Assembly: GCA_035630195.1 (NCBI GenBank)
Contig: DASQLD010000026.1
Location: 1-11,306, forward strand
Source: DASQDN01 sp035630195
GTDB taxonomy: Bacteria; Acidobacteriota; Terriglobia; Bryobacterales; Bryobacteraceae
Length of the DNA stretch: 11,306 nt
Reading direction: 5' to 3'
Shown: piece by piece, positions 1 to 6,721 of the stretch
Numbering within the stretch: position 1 is the stretch's first letter
Layout of the letters: every line of letters starts with the position of its first letter
Notes under the pieces: model-generated
The model's input: the letters and a program-made list of their open reading frames with translations, nothing else
What the model was told of the DNA's origin: nothing
The model's database searches: none
Position numbers and translations under genes: made by a program

Positions 1-674
1 GATCCGTGCATCACAAGGTGCGTGTTTGGCAACTTGCGATTGATCTCCTCGATCCTCGACATCACAAGGACTTCACCGGTCGGTTTCTTCGTGAACTTAT
101 AGGCGCCATGGCTTGTACCGATTGCAACCGCCAGAGCATCGATACCGGTGCGCTCGACAAACTCGACAGCTTCATCGGGGTCGGTCAGGTGCGCCAAAGC
201 ATCGACATCGGCGCCATGCCCGTCCTCGATGCCGCCCAGGCAACCGAGCTCCCCCTCGACGGTGACACCACGAGCATGCGCAATCTCGACTACTTCGCGC
301 GTAACTCGAACGTTGTACTCAAAGTCAGCCGGAGTTTTGCCGTCGGGCATGAGCGAGCCGTCCATCATTACGCTCGTGAACCCCATCTCGATCGCCGAGA
401 TGCACGTTTCGGGACTATTGCCGTGATCCTGATGCAATGCGATCGGAATTTCGGGATACAGTTCCGTTGCCGCGAGCATCAGATGATACAGGAAGCGGTC
501 ATTCGTGTAGCCACGGGCGCCCCGGCTGGCTTGTACGATCACGGGCGACTTTGTTTCCCTGGCAGCCTCCATAATCGCCTGGATCTGCTCCATGTTATTC
601 ACGTTGAAAGCGCCGACGCCGTAGCCGCCTTTCGAAGCTTCATCGAGAAGCTGCCGCATAGAAACCATTGCCAT
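1..674 (-). CDS. fba: Class II fructose-1,6-bisphosphate aldolase (Calvin-cycle subtype), C-terminus cut by window edge
   Basis: Cytoplasmic zinc enzyme that reversibly cleaves fructose 1,6-bisphosphate to dihydroxyacetone phosphate and glyceraldehyde 3-phosphate in glycolysis and gluconeogenesis. My reverse-strand translation begins MAMVSMRQLLDEASKGGYG and runs open for 224 codons to position 3. Family signatures seen are GAFNVNNMEQ (21-30), QASRGAR (48-54), LHQDHGNSPET (80-90, catalytic Asp83 and Zn ligand His84), EGELGCLG (140-147), GTSHGAYKFT (186-195, Zn ligand His189) and HLVMHG (219-224, Zn ligand His223). The start ATG is at 674-672, preceded by GGGAGGAA and a 6-base spacer, which is a strong ribosome binding site. 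The sequence resembles the CbbA/TIGR01521 subtype, but the loop after GELGCLG is shorter than in the members I remember. About a third of the protein lies outside the window. A 291-codon open frame on the opposite strand (6-881) is a shadow of this gene. Confidence 0.95.
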   Translation of the reverse strand, partial: MAMVSMRQLLDEASKGGYGVGAFNVNNMEQIQAIMEAARETKSPVIVQASRGARGYTNDRFLYHLMLAATELYPEIPIALHQDHGNSPETCISAIEMGFTSVMMDGSLMPDGKTPADFEYNVRVTREVVEIAHARGVTVEGELGCLGGIEDGHGADVDALAHLTDPDEAVEFVERTGIDALAVAIGTSHGAYKFTKKPTGEVLVMSRIEEINRKLPNTHLVMHG

Positions 675-804
675 AAATATTTCCTCCCTCGAGTTGGTTT
701 ACGGATTGAGATGGGTTTCCAAAACGCGAGCGAGGCTCACTCAGATTACGGAAACGCCGATTATGAGAAACACTTCGGGGCTTTCCCTGACCAAAGATTT
801 TATC

Positions 805-814
805 ATGCGCGCAT
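805..814. repeat. Short perfect palindrome ATGCGCGCAT
   Basis: Ten-base self-complementary sequence upstream of the receptor gene. Its centre is 22 bases, about two helical turns, from the centre of the 14-base palindrome at 825-838. It could be a second operator half or chance; ten-base palindromes are not rare. Confidence 0.3.
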
Positions 815-824
815 CGTATGCCGA

Positions 825-838
825 CTAAGGCGCCTTAG
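825..838. promoter_or_regulatory. Perfect 14-base palindrome CTAAGGCGCCTTAG, candidate operator
   Basis: The sequence equals its own reverse complement over 14 bases with no spacer. It lies in the divergent intergenic region, 56 bases before the receptor start and 150 bases from the fba start. A loop-free palindrome is a typical shape for a dimeric regulator site rather than an RNA hairpin. The regulator is unknown and no regulator gene is in the window. Confidence 0.4.
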
Positions 839-882
839 CACCACTTTCAGTTGTAAAGAAACCGAAACAGCGGTACCCTAAC

Positions 883-886
883 AGGA
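883..886 (+). promoter_or_regulatory. Ribosome binding site (AGGA) deciding the receptor start
   Basis: AGGA ends 7 bases before the ATG at 894, a normal spacing, but only 1 base before the in-frame ATG at 888. I therefore chose 894 as the start of the receptor gene. The difference is two residues (Met-Gln) at the signal peptide N-terminus. Confidence 0.55.
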
Positions 887-893
887 AATGCAA

Positions 894-3800
894 ATGAGGG
901 TCAGGTGTCTGCTGTACGTTTTTTTCATCTTAATCGCTGGTACTGTATCCGCCCAAGTGACAACATCCCGTCTTACGGGCACGGTACAAGATGCGAGCGG
1001 CGCCGCCGTTCCGGGGGCAACTGTCACCGCTCGTAACGAAGAAACCGGCCTCTCTCGCAACGTCACTTTGACGGAATCCGGAATTTACACGTTCGATGCG
1101 ATCCCGACAGGCTTCTACACGGTTGAGGTGGAAGCTCCAGGATTCAAGAAGGCGTCGCTCAAGAACAACGAGGTCCGCATCGGCCAGCCAACAACGGTCA
1201 ACGCGACGCTCGAAGTTGGGCAGGTCACGGAAACGGTAGAGGTCGTGGGAGCTGCCGAAACGGTGCAAACAAGCACGACGGGAAACTATGGCAACGTGCT
1301 CACCGAGCAGCTCATTCGGGATCTTCCAATTGTCGGCACACGCGGCCGAAACCCTCTGAATCTTGTGATGCTGCAACCCGGTACCTTCGACGGCTCGAAT
1401 ACCGGAGGTGGTTTTCACGTCCACGGCGCTCGCGATCGAGCGTGGAATTTCACGCTCGACGGTATCGACAACAACGACCCAAGCGCGGGTGGTTCGAACT
1501 TCGCTCCGACCCGCACGAATCCTGATTCGTTAAGCGAGTTCCGAGTGGTTACCAGTAACCCGACTGCCGATGTTGGTCGTAATAGTGGCGCCAACGTGAT
1601 GCTCGTCACTAAGAGCGGTACAAATGAGTTTCATGGTACGGGCTTCTGGTTCTATCGGACACCGCTGTTGAACGCTAATGAATGGGCGTCAAACTTTAAC
1701 AACCTCGGCAAACGGCAATTCGTTCAGAATATTTATGGCGGTAGCATCGGTGGACCGATTTGGCGCAATAAGACGTTCTTCTTCGTGAATATTCAGCGCC
1801 TTGCTGCATCGGAGACGCGCACGGTCAATCGGCTTACGTACACTGCCGACGCCCGTCGAGGCCTGCTTCGTTATGTCTCGGGCGGACGAAATCGTCCGTT
1901 CGGCCAGACGGGCGCTTCTGTCGACGCGGCCGGCAATCCGGTAGCGGGTGTAAACATTGCGACGTACAACGTCGTAGCCAATGATCCAGAGCGCAAGGGC
2001 ATCGATCCGACGATCGCCGCGGCCGTTGCAAAGCTGCCACTGCCGAATAATTTCCAGGGTGGCGACGGGCTCAACACTGCGTACTACACGTGGTCGGCCC
2101 CGGTGAACGAGAAGCAGCAGGACAACACGATCAAGATCGATCATCAGTTCAACGACAAGCATTCAGTCTTCGGACGAGGGTCTTGGGGATATCAGGATTC
2201 AGTTTGCGATGCCGCGAACTCGGGTACCGCATTCTTCCCGGGCTCCGGCTGCAACGTCAACACCGAGCGTGGTCCGAAGAACATAGCCGCCAGTTGGCGA
2301 TATGTTGTGACACCCAGCGTTATTAACGAGTTCATCTTCGGGCATAGCGATTTCACGTTCAATTTCCTCAGCCCGCTTGCGCAACCAGGCCAGCTTTTCT
2401 TCCGGGGTGGAGATGGTGGCGGAACGGTGTTGAACAACCTTGGCGCTGCCGATGCTCCCGTGTTGGTGGAAAATCTCTCGTACGCCATCGGGAATCTCCG
2501 CACGATTCGCACGCGCCAGTTTGTTGACAACCTGACGTTCGTCAAGAGCGCTCACACTTTCAAGACCGGCTTCAACCTTCGTTTCGTGCAGCACGCGGAC
2601 ATTCGTGGATCGGTTGGTGGAGCGAACGCAAACACGACTGTCGACTTCAACCCCGCGGTGAACACGATTAACCCGGCCGCCTTCAATATTCCGAGCGACC
2701 TGAACGTACTGTTCGATCGGCCGGAATTCGACCGCAACATCAACTTCCTGCTTGGCCGTGTCGGGGCTATTTCGCGCGGTTTTGCTTCCGACGGCCAACG
2801 CTATGTAGACGATCTGCTGCGTGTCAAAGGTCAATACGGCGAGATGGAAATGTACTTCCAGGACACGTGGAAAGTCCGGCGGAACCTCACCATCGACCTC
2901 GGACTGCGTTGGGAGTTGCGCAACGCACCGACCGAGGCGAGCGATCTGATCGCCGCTCCGGATCAGCCTCTGGTCTATGGCGCGCCTCCAACGCTCACGG
3001 CAAAATGGATTCAGGGTCAGGCGTTCTACAAGAAGGACTGGAACAATCTTGGACCTTCGATCGGCATCGCTTGGGATCCGTTCGGAGCAGGGAAGACGTC
3101 GATCCGCTCGAACTACCGCATCGCTTATGACCGGCTTCCTACATTCGGTCTGTCAACGATCTTCCAAACACTGCCGGGAATTACGACGGGGATCACGGAC
3201 AACACGTTCGGTCAAGGCGGAGGCCGCTTGGCTAATGTGCCCCAAATCAATCCTCCTAACGTTCCACCATCCTCGCTGGCACAGCCGACTCCGTATACAA
3301 CGAACACGATCACTGTAGTCGATCCAAACATCGAAGTCGCGACCACGCATATGTGGGCCTTCGGCATTCAGCAAGAGATCGCTCCACGAACAGTTTTCTC
3401 GGTCGACTATATTGGCCGGCGAGCTCACAATCTTTATGGCTCCTACAACGCCAATCAGACCGAGATATTCCGGAATGGGTTTCTGGACGCGTTCAAGGTC
3501 GCGCAAGGTGGCGGCGAGAGCCCATTACTTGACCAACTGACACGACCCGATACGCGTCGCACGACAACTGAGTCGGGCGCAGCGTTCCTGCGGCGCCAAT
3601 TTGCAAGTGATCTGGCGTTAAATAACGTTGGTATCGTAGCGCAGAATCTGGGCCAGAGATTTGAACGCAACGCGGCGGGGCAGACCGTGAGCGCAACCTC
3701 TCTCTCCGGCCTTGGACCATACTTCTTCTTTCCGTTCCCGCAGTTTGGCCCGGTTCGCGTCATCGAATCGAATGACTTCTCGACATACCACGGTCTGGAA

Positions 3801-4556
3801 GTACAGGTTCTGCGACGCATGACCAAGGGACTCGAAGCGCAGTTTAGTTGGACTTGGTCGAAGTCGCTCGACACGCGATCCTACGATCCCTCGCTGACCT
3901 TGTACGGAACAGGTACTCAGCAACAGGCCACCTCGCATCCCTTCGACATCGCGAATCGCAAACTAAACTATGCGCGTTCCGACTTCGACCGCCGGCATGT
4001 CCTGAACTCATACTGGACTTGGGAAGTACCGGTCGGCCGTGGCAAGCGGTACGGCGTCGACATGAATCGTGTTGTCGACGGTGTTATCGGCGGTTGGTCA
4101 ATCTCCGGGTTCCTCCGCTATCAGACTGGCCGTCCCTTCACCGTCTTCTCGGGAGCCAACACGCTCGGCAATGTCTTCCAAACAACCGCGCAATGCAATG
4201 CTTGTTCCCCCGACGATGGCAAGGTGTTCACGAATTCAGCCGGTATCGTGCAGTTTTTTGATCAAGCGACACGTGAGAAGTTCGTCGCGACACCCGCCGG
4301 CGAGATCGGCAACACTGGGCGTAACTTCTTCAATCTTGCTCCGACCTTCAACATGGATATGTCGCTATCGAAGCGCTTTGCAATTACCGAGCGCGTCGAT
4401 TTCCAAATCCGTGCAGATGCGACGAACCTGACCAACACTCCTTTATGGGAGGTTCCGACGGCGGTACGTACGTCAGGAAGCTTCGGTAACTTTACCGGTC
4501 CGTCCGAAATAACAGGCTCGCGCAAGATCCAGCTTGGGGCGAAGATCAACTTCTAA
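894..4556 (+). CDS. Oar-like TonB-dependent outer-membrane receptor with carboxypeptidase-regulatory-like domain
   Basis: Large outer-membrane barrel (1220 residues) expected to take up, or bind, an extracellular substrate using TonB energy; the substrate is unknown. Residues 1-20 form a signal peptide (MRVRCLLYVFFILIAGTVSA, cleavage before Gln21). Residues about 22-105 match a carboxypeptidase-regulatory-like Ig fold (LTGTVQDASGAAVPGATVTA, then SGIYTFDAIPTGFYTVEVEAPGF). A plug-like region follows (about 110-245, including ETVEVVGAAE, LNLVMLQPGT, FTLDGIDNND and VTKSGTNEFHGTGF). The rest is a barrel rich in aromatic, alternating strands, ending in KIQLGAKINF with the terminal Phe typical of BAM substrates. 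The length fits Oar-family proteins of Acidobacteriota. I see no TonB box, and there is no SusD gene beside it, so it is not a classical SusC/SusD pair. It directly abuts the next gene and is probably co-transcribed with it. Confidence 0.93.
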   Translation: MRVRCLLYVFFILIAGTVSAQVTTSRLTGTVQDASGAAVPGATVTARNEETGLSRNVTLTESGIYTFDAIPTGFYTVEVEAPGFKKASLKNNEVRIGQPTTVNATLEVGQVTETVEVVGAAETVQTSTTGNYGNVLTEQLIRDLPIVGTRGRNPLNLVMLQPGTFDGSNTGGGFHVHGARDRAWNFTLDGIDNNDPSAGGSNFAPTRTNPDSLSEFRVVTSNPTADVGRNSGANVMLVTKSGTNEFHGTGFWFYRTPLLNANEWASNFNNLGKRQFVQNIYGGSIGGPIWRNKTFFFVNIQRLAASETRTVNRLTYTADARRGLLRYVSGGRNRPFGQTGASVDAAGNPVAGVNIATYNVVANDPERKGIDPTIAAAVAKLPLPNNFQGGDGLNTAYYTWSAPVNEKQQDNTIKIDHQFNDKHSVFGRGSWGYQDSVCDAANSGTAFFPGSGCNVNTERGPKNIAASWRYVVTPSVINEFIFGHSDFTFNFLSPLAQPGQLFFRGGDGGGTVLNNLGAADAPVLVENLSYAIGNLRTIRTRQFVDNLTFVKSAHTFKTGFNLRFVQHADIRGSVGGANANTTVDFNPAVNTINPAAFNIPSDLNVLFDRPEFDRNINFLLGRVGAISRGFASDGQRYVDDLLRVKGQYGEMEMYFQDTWKVRRNLTIDLGLRWELRNAPTEASDLIAAPDQPLVYGAPPTLTAKWIQGQAFYKKDWNNLGPSIGIAWDPFGAGKTSIRSNYRIAYDRLPTFGLSTIFQTLPGITTGITDNTFGQGGGRLANVPQINPPNVPPSSLAQPTPYTTNTITVVDPNIEVATTHMWAFGIQQEIAPRTVFSVDYIGRRAHNLYGSYNANQTEIFRNGFLDAFKVAQGGGESPLLDQLTRPDTRRTTTESGAAFLRRQFASDLALNNVGIVAQNLGQRFERNAAGQTVSATSLSGLGPYFFFPFPQFGPVRVIESNDFSTYHGLEVQVLRRMTKGLEAQFSWTWSKSLDTRSYDPSLTLYGTGTQQQATSHPFDIANRKLNYARSDFDRRHVLNSYWTWEVPVGRGKRYGVDMNRVVDGVIGGWSISGFLRYQTGRPFTVFSGANTLGNVFQTTAQCNACSPDDGKVFTNSAGIVQFFDQATREKFVATPAGEIGNTGRNFFNLAPTFNMDMSLSKRFAITERVDFQIRADATNLTNTPLWEVPTAVRTSGSFGNFTGPSEITGSRKIQLGAKINF

Positions 4557-5450
4557 ATGCTTCGAGCGATTGTGGTGGTAGCGCTGGCATTCACAGTCCG
4601 CGCTTCCGCCCAAACAAAAGACAGACTACAAGAGCGCATCGCTGCCTTCCCGGGCAGCGTTTCGCTTTATGCTAAGAATCTCGAATCCGGACTCTCCATC
4701 GGGATTCGGGAATCCGAGCCTGTTCGCACCGCGAGCACCATCAAGCTGCCGATCATGTTGGCTGTCTTCGACGCTGTCGCTCGCGGAAAAGCGAAATGGG
4801 AGGAACCACTCACCGTCATCGCAGCCGACAAGGTTAGCGGCAGCGGCGTCATTGGGTCCGAGATCTCCGATGGTGTTCGACTTCCGCTCAAAGATGTCGT
4901 CAACCTGATGATTGTGCTCAGCGACAACAGCGCCACAAACATGGTGCTGGAACGATTCAGCGCTGATTCAGTCAACTCCTACCTCGACAAGATTGGCATC
5001 AAAGACACGCGTTCTCTCCGAAAGGTTCGCGGTGACGGCACAGCTCTTAAGTCTCCTACGGGTTGGTCTGCCGCGGGAAAACTTCCAGAGAACCAGAAGT
5101 ATGCCTTGGGAGTGTCGACACCAAAAGACATGGTCACCATCCTTGAGCGATTACACAAGGGTGAGATCGTTAGCCCTGAGTCCTCGCGCGAGATGATCGC
5201 CATTCTAAAGCGCTGCCAGGACGATTCCGGAATTCGTCGCAAGCTGTCGGAGTATTCAGTAGCGAATAAGTCCGGGTCCCTCGACGCGCTTCGTTCCGAT
5301 GCCGGCATCGTATACTCCAAAGGCGGACCGATCGCTATGGCGATTACGGTCGACGGCATGACGAAGCGGGATTATACGCCCGATAATGCCGGCTCTGTTT
5401 TGATCGCCGACTTAGCCAGGATACTCGTCGAAGGACTTGCGGCCAAGTAG
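4557..5450 (+). CDS. Exported class A beta-lactamase-fold serine hydrolase
   Basis: Predicted periplasmic serine hydrolase of the beta-lactamase class A / penicillin-binding superfamily (297 residues). The leader MLRAIVVVALAFTVRASA is a signal peptide with cleavage before Gln19. Active-site motifs are in the right order: STIK (60-63, nucleophile Ser60 and Lys63), SDN (122-124) and KSG (238-240). The omega-loop motif ExxLN with the deacylating glutamate, found in true class A beta-lactamases, is not visible between residues 150 and 190; that stretch instead reads LRKVRGDG and then GVSTPKDM. It resembles the broad COG2367-type serine hydrolases more than a resistance enzyme, so activity on beta-lactams is uncertain. 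A peptidase, esterase or penicillin-binding role is possible. Its ATG follows the receptor TAA with no gap and no good ribosome binding site of its own, suggesting translational coupling. It ends in two tandem TAG codons. Confidence 0.88.
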   Translation: MLRAIVVVALAFTVRASAQTKDRLQERIAAFPGSVSLYAKNLESGLSIGIRESEPVRTASTIKLPIMLAVFDAVARGKAKWEEPLTVIAADKVSGSGVIGSEISDGVRLPLKDVVNLMIVLSDNSATNMVLERFSADSVNSYLDKIGIKDTRSLRKVRGDGTALKSPTGWSAAGKLPENQKYALGVSTPKDMVTILERLHKGEIVSPESSREMIAILKRCQDDSGIRRKLSEYSVANKSGSLDALRSDAGIVYSKGGPIAMAITVDGMTKRDYTPDNAGSVLIADLARILVEGLAAK

Positions 5451-5456
5451 TAGAAT
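5451..5456 (+). promoter_or_regulatory. Possible internal -10 box (TAGAAT) before the dehydratase-like gene
   Basis: TAGAAT matches the -10 consensus at five of six positions and lies 47 bases before the GTG start of the next gene, which would give a leader of about 40 bases including the ribosome binding site. No convincing -35 is visible (TCGAAG at 5428-5433 is poor). The enzyme gene may have its own promoter or may simply be read through from the receptor operon. Confidence 0.25.
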
Positions 5457-5488
5457 GCGTGTATCCGAAAGCGGAATCAGGAAATTCT

Positions 5489-5496
5489 AGGAGGAA
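5489..5496 (+). promoter_or_regulatory. Strong ribosome binding site AGGAGGAA fixing a GTG start
   Basis: A near-perfect Shine-Dalgarno sequence ends 7 bases before the GTG at 5504. This outweighs the upstream in-frame GTG at 5459 (no ribosome binding site) and the out-of-frame ATG at 5496. Confidence 0.85.
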
Positions 5497-5503
5497 TGAA
5501 GCC

Positions 5504-6718
5504 GTGTCGCTGCCGAAAATGGATCGTAGATCCTGGCTGCGTTTGATCGCTCCCAGCGCGTTGTTGGGACTTGATGGCACTTTTACCGTCAAGCCCGGCA
5601 ATGCCGCTCAAGTGAGCCCGAAAGACAACATCAAAGTCAGTAAAATCGAGACGTTCGTCCTCAAGAACTCCTGGGTCTTTGTGAAGATTTCCACCGACGC
5701 CGGTATCACCGGCTGGGGTGAGATGTTGAAAGACGACGCCAAAGCATGCGCCGCCGGGGCTCTGGAGGTAGGGAATTACCTAATTGGTAAAGATCCTCGT
5801 CGAGTCGCCTTTCACTGGCAGGCCATTCACCGCGGAGCTTTCTATCGCGGTGGTCCAATCAAGACCGCTATATCAAGCGGCATCGATCAAGCCCTCTGGG
5901 ACATCACCGGGAAAGCATATGGACTTCCGGTACACAGGCTCATGGGCGGTCCAACGCGTGATCGTGTCAGAGTCTATGGCCGAGTGAACAAAGAAAACGG
6001 CGTCAATGCGATGAAGACGCAGTTACGAGCCTTTGGCCGTGGTCCGAACAAGTATGTGGAAGGGCAGAAGTATGTCGATGGAGCTGTTGAATACTTCAAG
6101 GCGCTGCGCGCGAAGGTCGGCCCGGATGTCGACATCGGCGTCGAGTTTCATGGAGAAGTTCAGCCACCGACAGCTCTGATCCTCATGAAGGCGCTCGAGC
6201 CGTACAATCCATGGTTCTACGAAGAGATCGTTCAGGCCCTCAACGTCGACATTATGGCCGAACTTGCTAAGAAAACCCACATACCGATCGCAACCGGCGA
6301 GCGCATTTTCACAAAATGGGGATTCAAGGAAATTCTTGAGAAGCGCGCTGCCACCATCCTGCAGCCTGACATCTGTTACGCAGGAGGTATCACGGAATTG
6401 AAGATTATTGCCGGGATGGCCGAAGCCTATTACACGCCGATTGCTCCTCATAATCCGCAGGGGCCGTGTTCTCTTGCCGCCAGTCTTCAACTCGCCGCAT
6501 CCGTGCCGAATTTCCTGATTCAGGAGCGAGGCGACAACGAGTACAGCGATCTGCTGGCCAAACCATTGCCTCCGATTCAGAACGGTCATCGGCCGTTGCT
6601 GACCGAACCCGGCCTGGGCATCACGATCGATGAAGACAAACTCAAGGCGCAGGTGGGAGAGCCAAGACCTTATAACCCACGGTTTGATCCGGACGACGGT
6701 TCGGTAGTCGACTGGTAG
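5504..6718 (+). CDS. Enolase-superfamily (mandelate racemase/galactonate dehydratase-like) enzyme with Tat-like leader
   Basis: Member of the mandelate racemase/muconate lactonizing enzyme group (404 residues), closest by eye to D-galactonate dehydratase; such enzymes abstract a proton alpha to a sugar-acid carboxylate using Mg2+. The start is a GTG. The N-terminus MDRRSWLRLIAPSALLGL resembles a twin-arginine signal (Arg8-Arg9), so the enzyme may be exported folded. The capping domain is about 43-150 (GITGWGEM, SSGIDQALWDITGKAYGLP, HRLMGG). The barrel carries EFHGE (214-218), FYEEI (238-242), ATGERIF (263-269), ILQPDI (285-290), CYAGGITE and APHNPQGP (314-321, candidate general base His316). 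Glu214 occupies the place of Asp183 of E. coli DgoD. Between VYGRVNKENG (157-166) and VNAMKT the usual first helix of the barrel, about 20 residues, seems absent. The true substrate is unknown. The gene converges on ribF, with 3 bases between the stop codons. Confidence 0.87.
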   Translation: MSLPKMDRRSWLRLIAPSALLGLDGTFTVKPGNAAQVSPKDNIKVSKIETFVLKNSWVFVKISTDAGITGWGEMLKDDAKACAAGALEVGNYLIGKDPRRVAFHWQAIHRGAFYRGGPIKTAISSGIDQALWDITGKAYGLPVHRLMGGPTRDRVRVYGRVNKENGVNAMKTQLRAFGRGPNKYVEGQKYVDGAVEYFKALRAKVGPDVDIGVEFHGEVQPPTALILMKALEPYNPWFYEEIVQALNVDIMAELAKKTHIPIATGERIFTKWGFKEILEKRAATILQPDICYAGGITELKIIAGMAEAYYTPIAPHNPQGPCSLAASLQLAASVPNFLIQERGDNEYSDLLAKPLPPIQNGHRPLLTEPGLGITIDEDKLKAQVGEPRPYNPRFDPDDGSVVDW

Positions 6719-6721
6719 AAA

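Larger units (their letters stand above)
675..893. promoter_or_regulatory. Divergent intergenic region between fba and the TonB receptor gene
   Basis: This gap of about 220 bases must carry the start signals of both flanking genes. It holds the fba ribosome binding site (681-690 on the minus strand) and two perfect palindromes (listed separately). For the receptor, the best sigma70-like pair I can find is TTGTAA (851-856), a 17-base spacer and TACCCT (874-879). It would start transcription so close to the ATG that the AGGA ribosome binding site would be lost, so I regard it as doubtful. On the minus strand a CATAAT box (765-760) lacks a matching -35. No RNA gene or small ORF is evident. Confidence 0.5.

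Noticed and set aside
6..881. 291-codon plus-strand open frame
   Set aside because: Antisense shadow of the class II aldolase, whose minus-strand translation matches the family motif for motif; the plus-strand product has no recognisable pattern.
894..4556. SusC/SusD polysaccharide utilisation locus
   Set aside because: The receptor is Oar-like, and neither a SusD homologue nor a glycoside hydrolase gene is adjacent.
4557..5450. Acquired antibiotic-resistance beta-lactamase
   Set aside because: No Glu166 motif, no mobile element nearby, and an operon-like fit with the host receptor gene.
5459..5503. Upstream GTG start for the enolase-superfamily enzyme
   Set aside because: No ribosome binding site there; AGGAGGAA at 5489-5496 has ideal spacing to the GTG at 5504.
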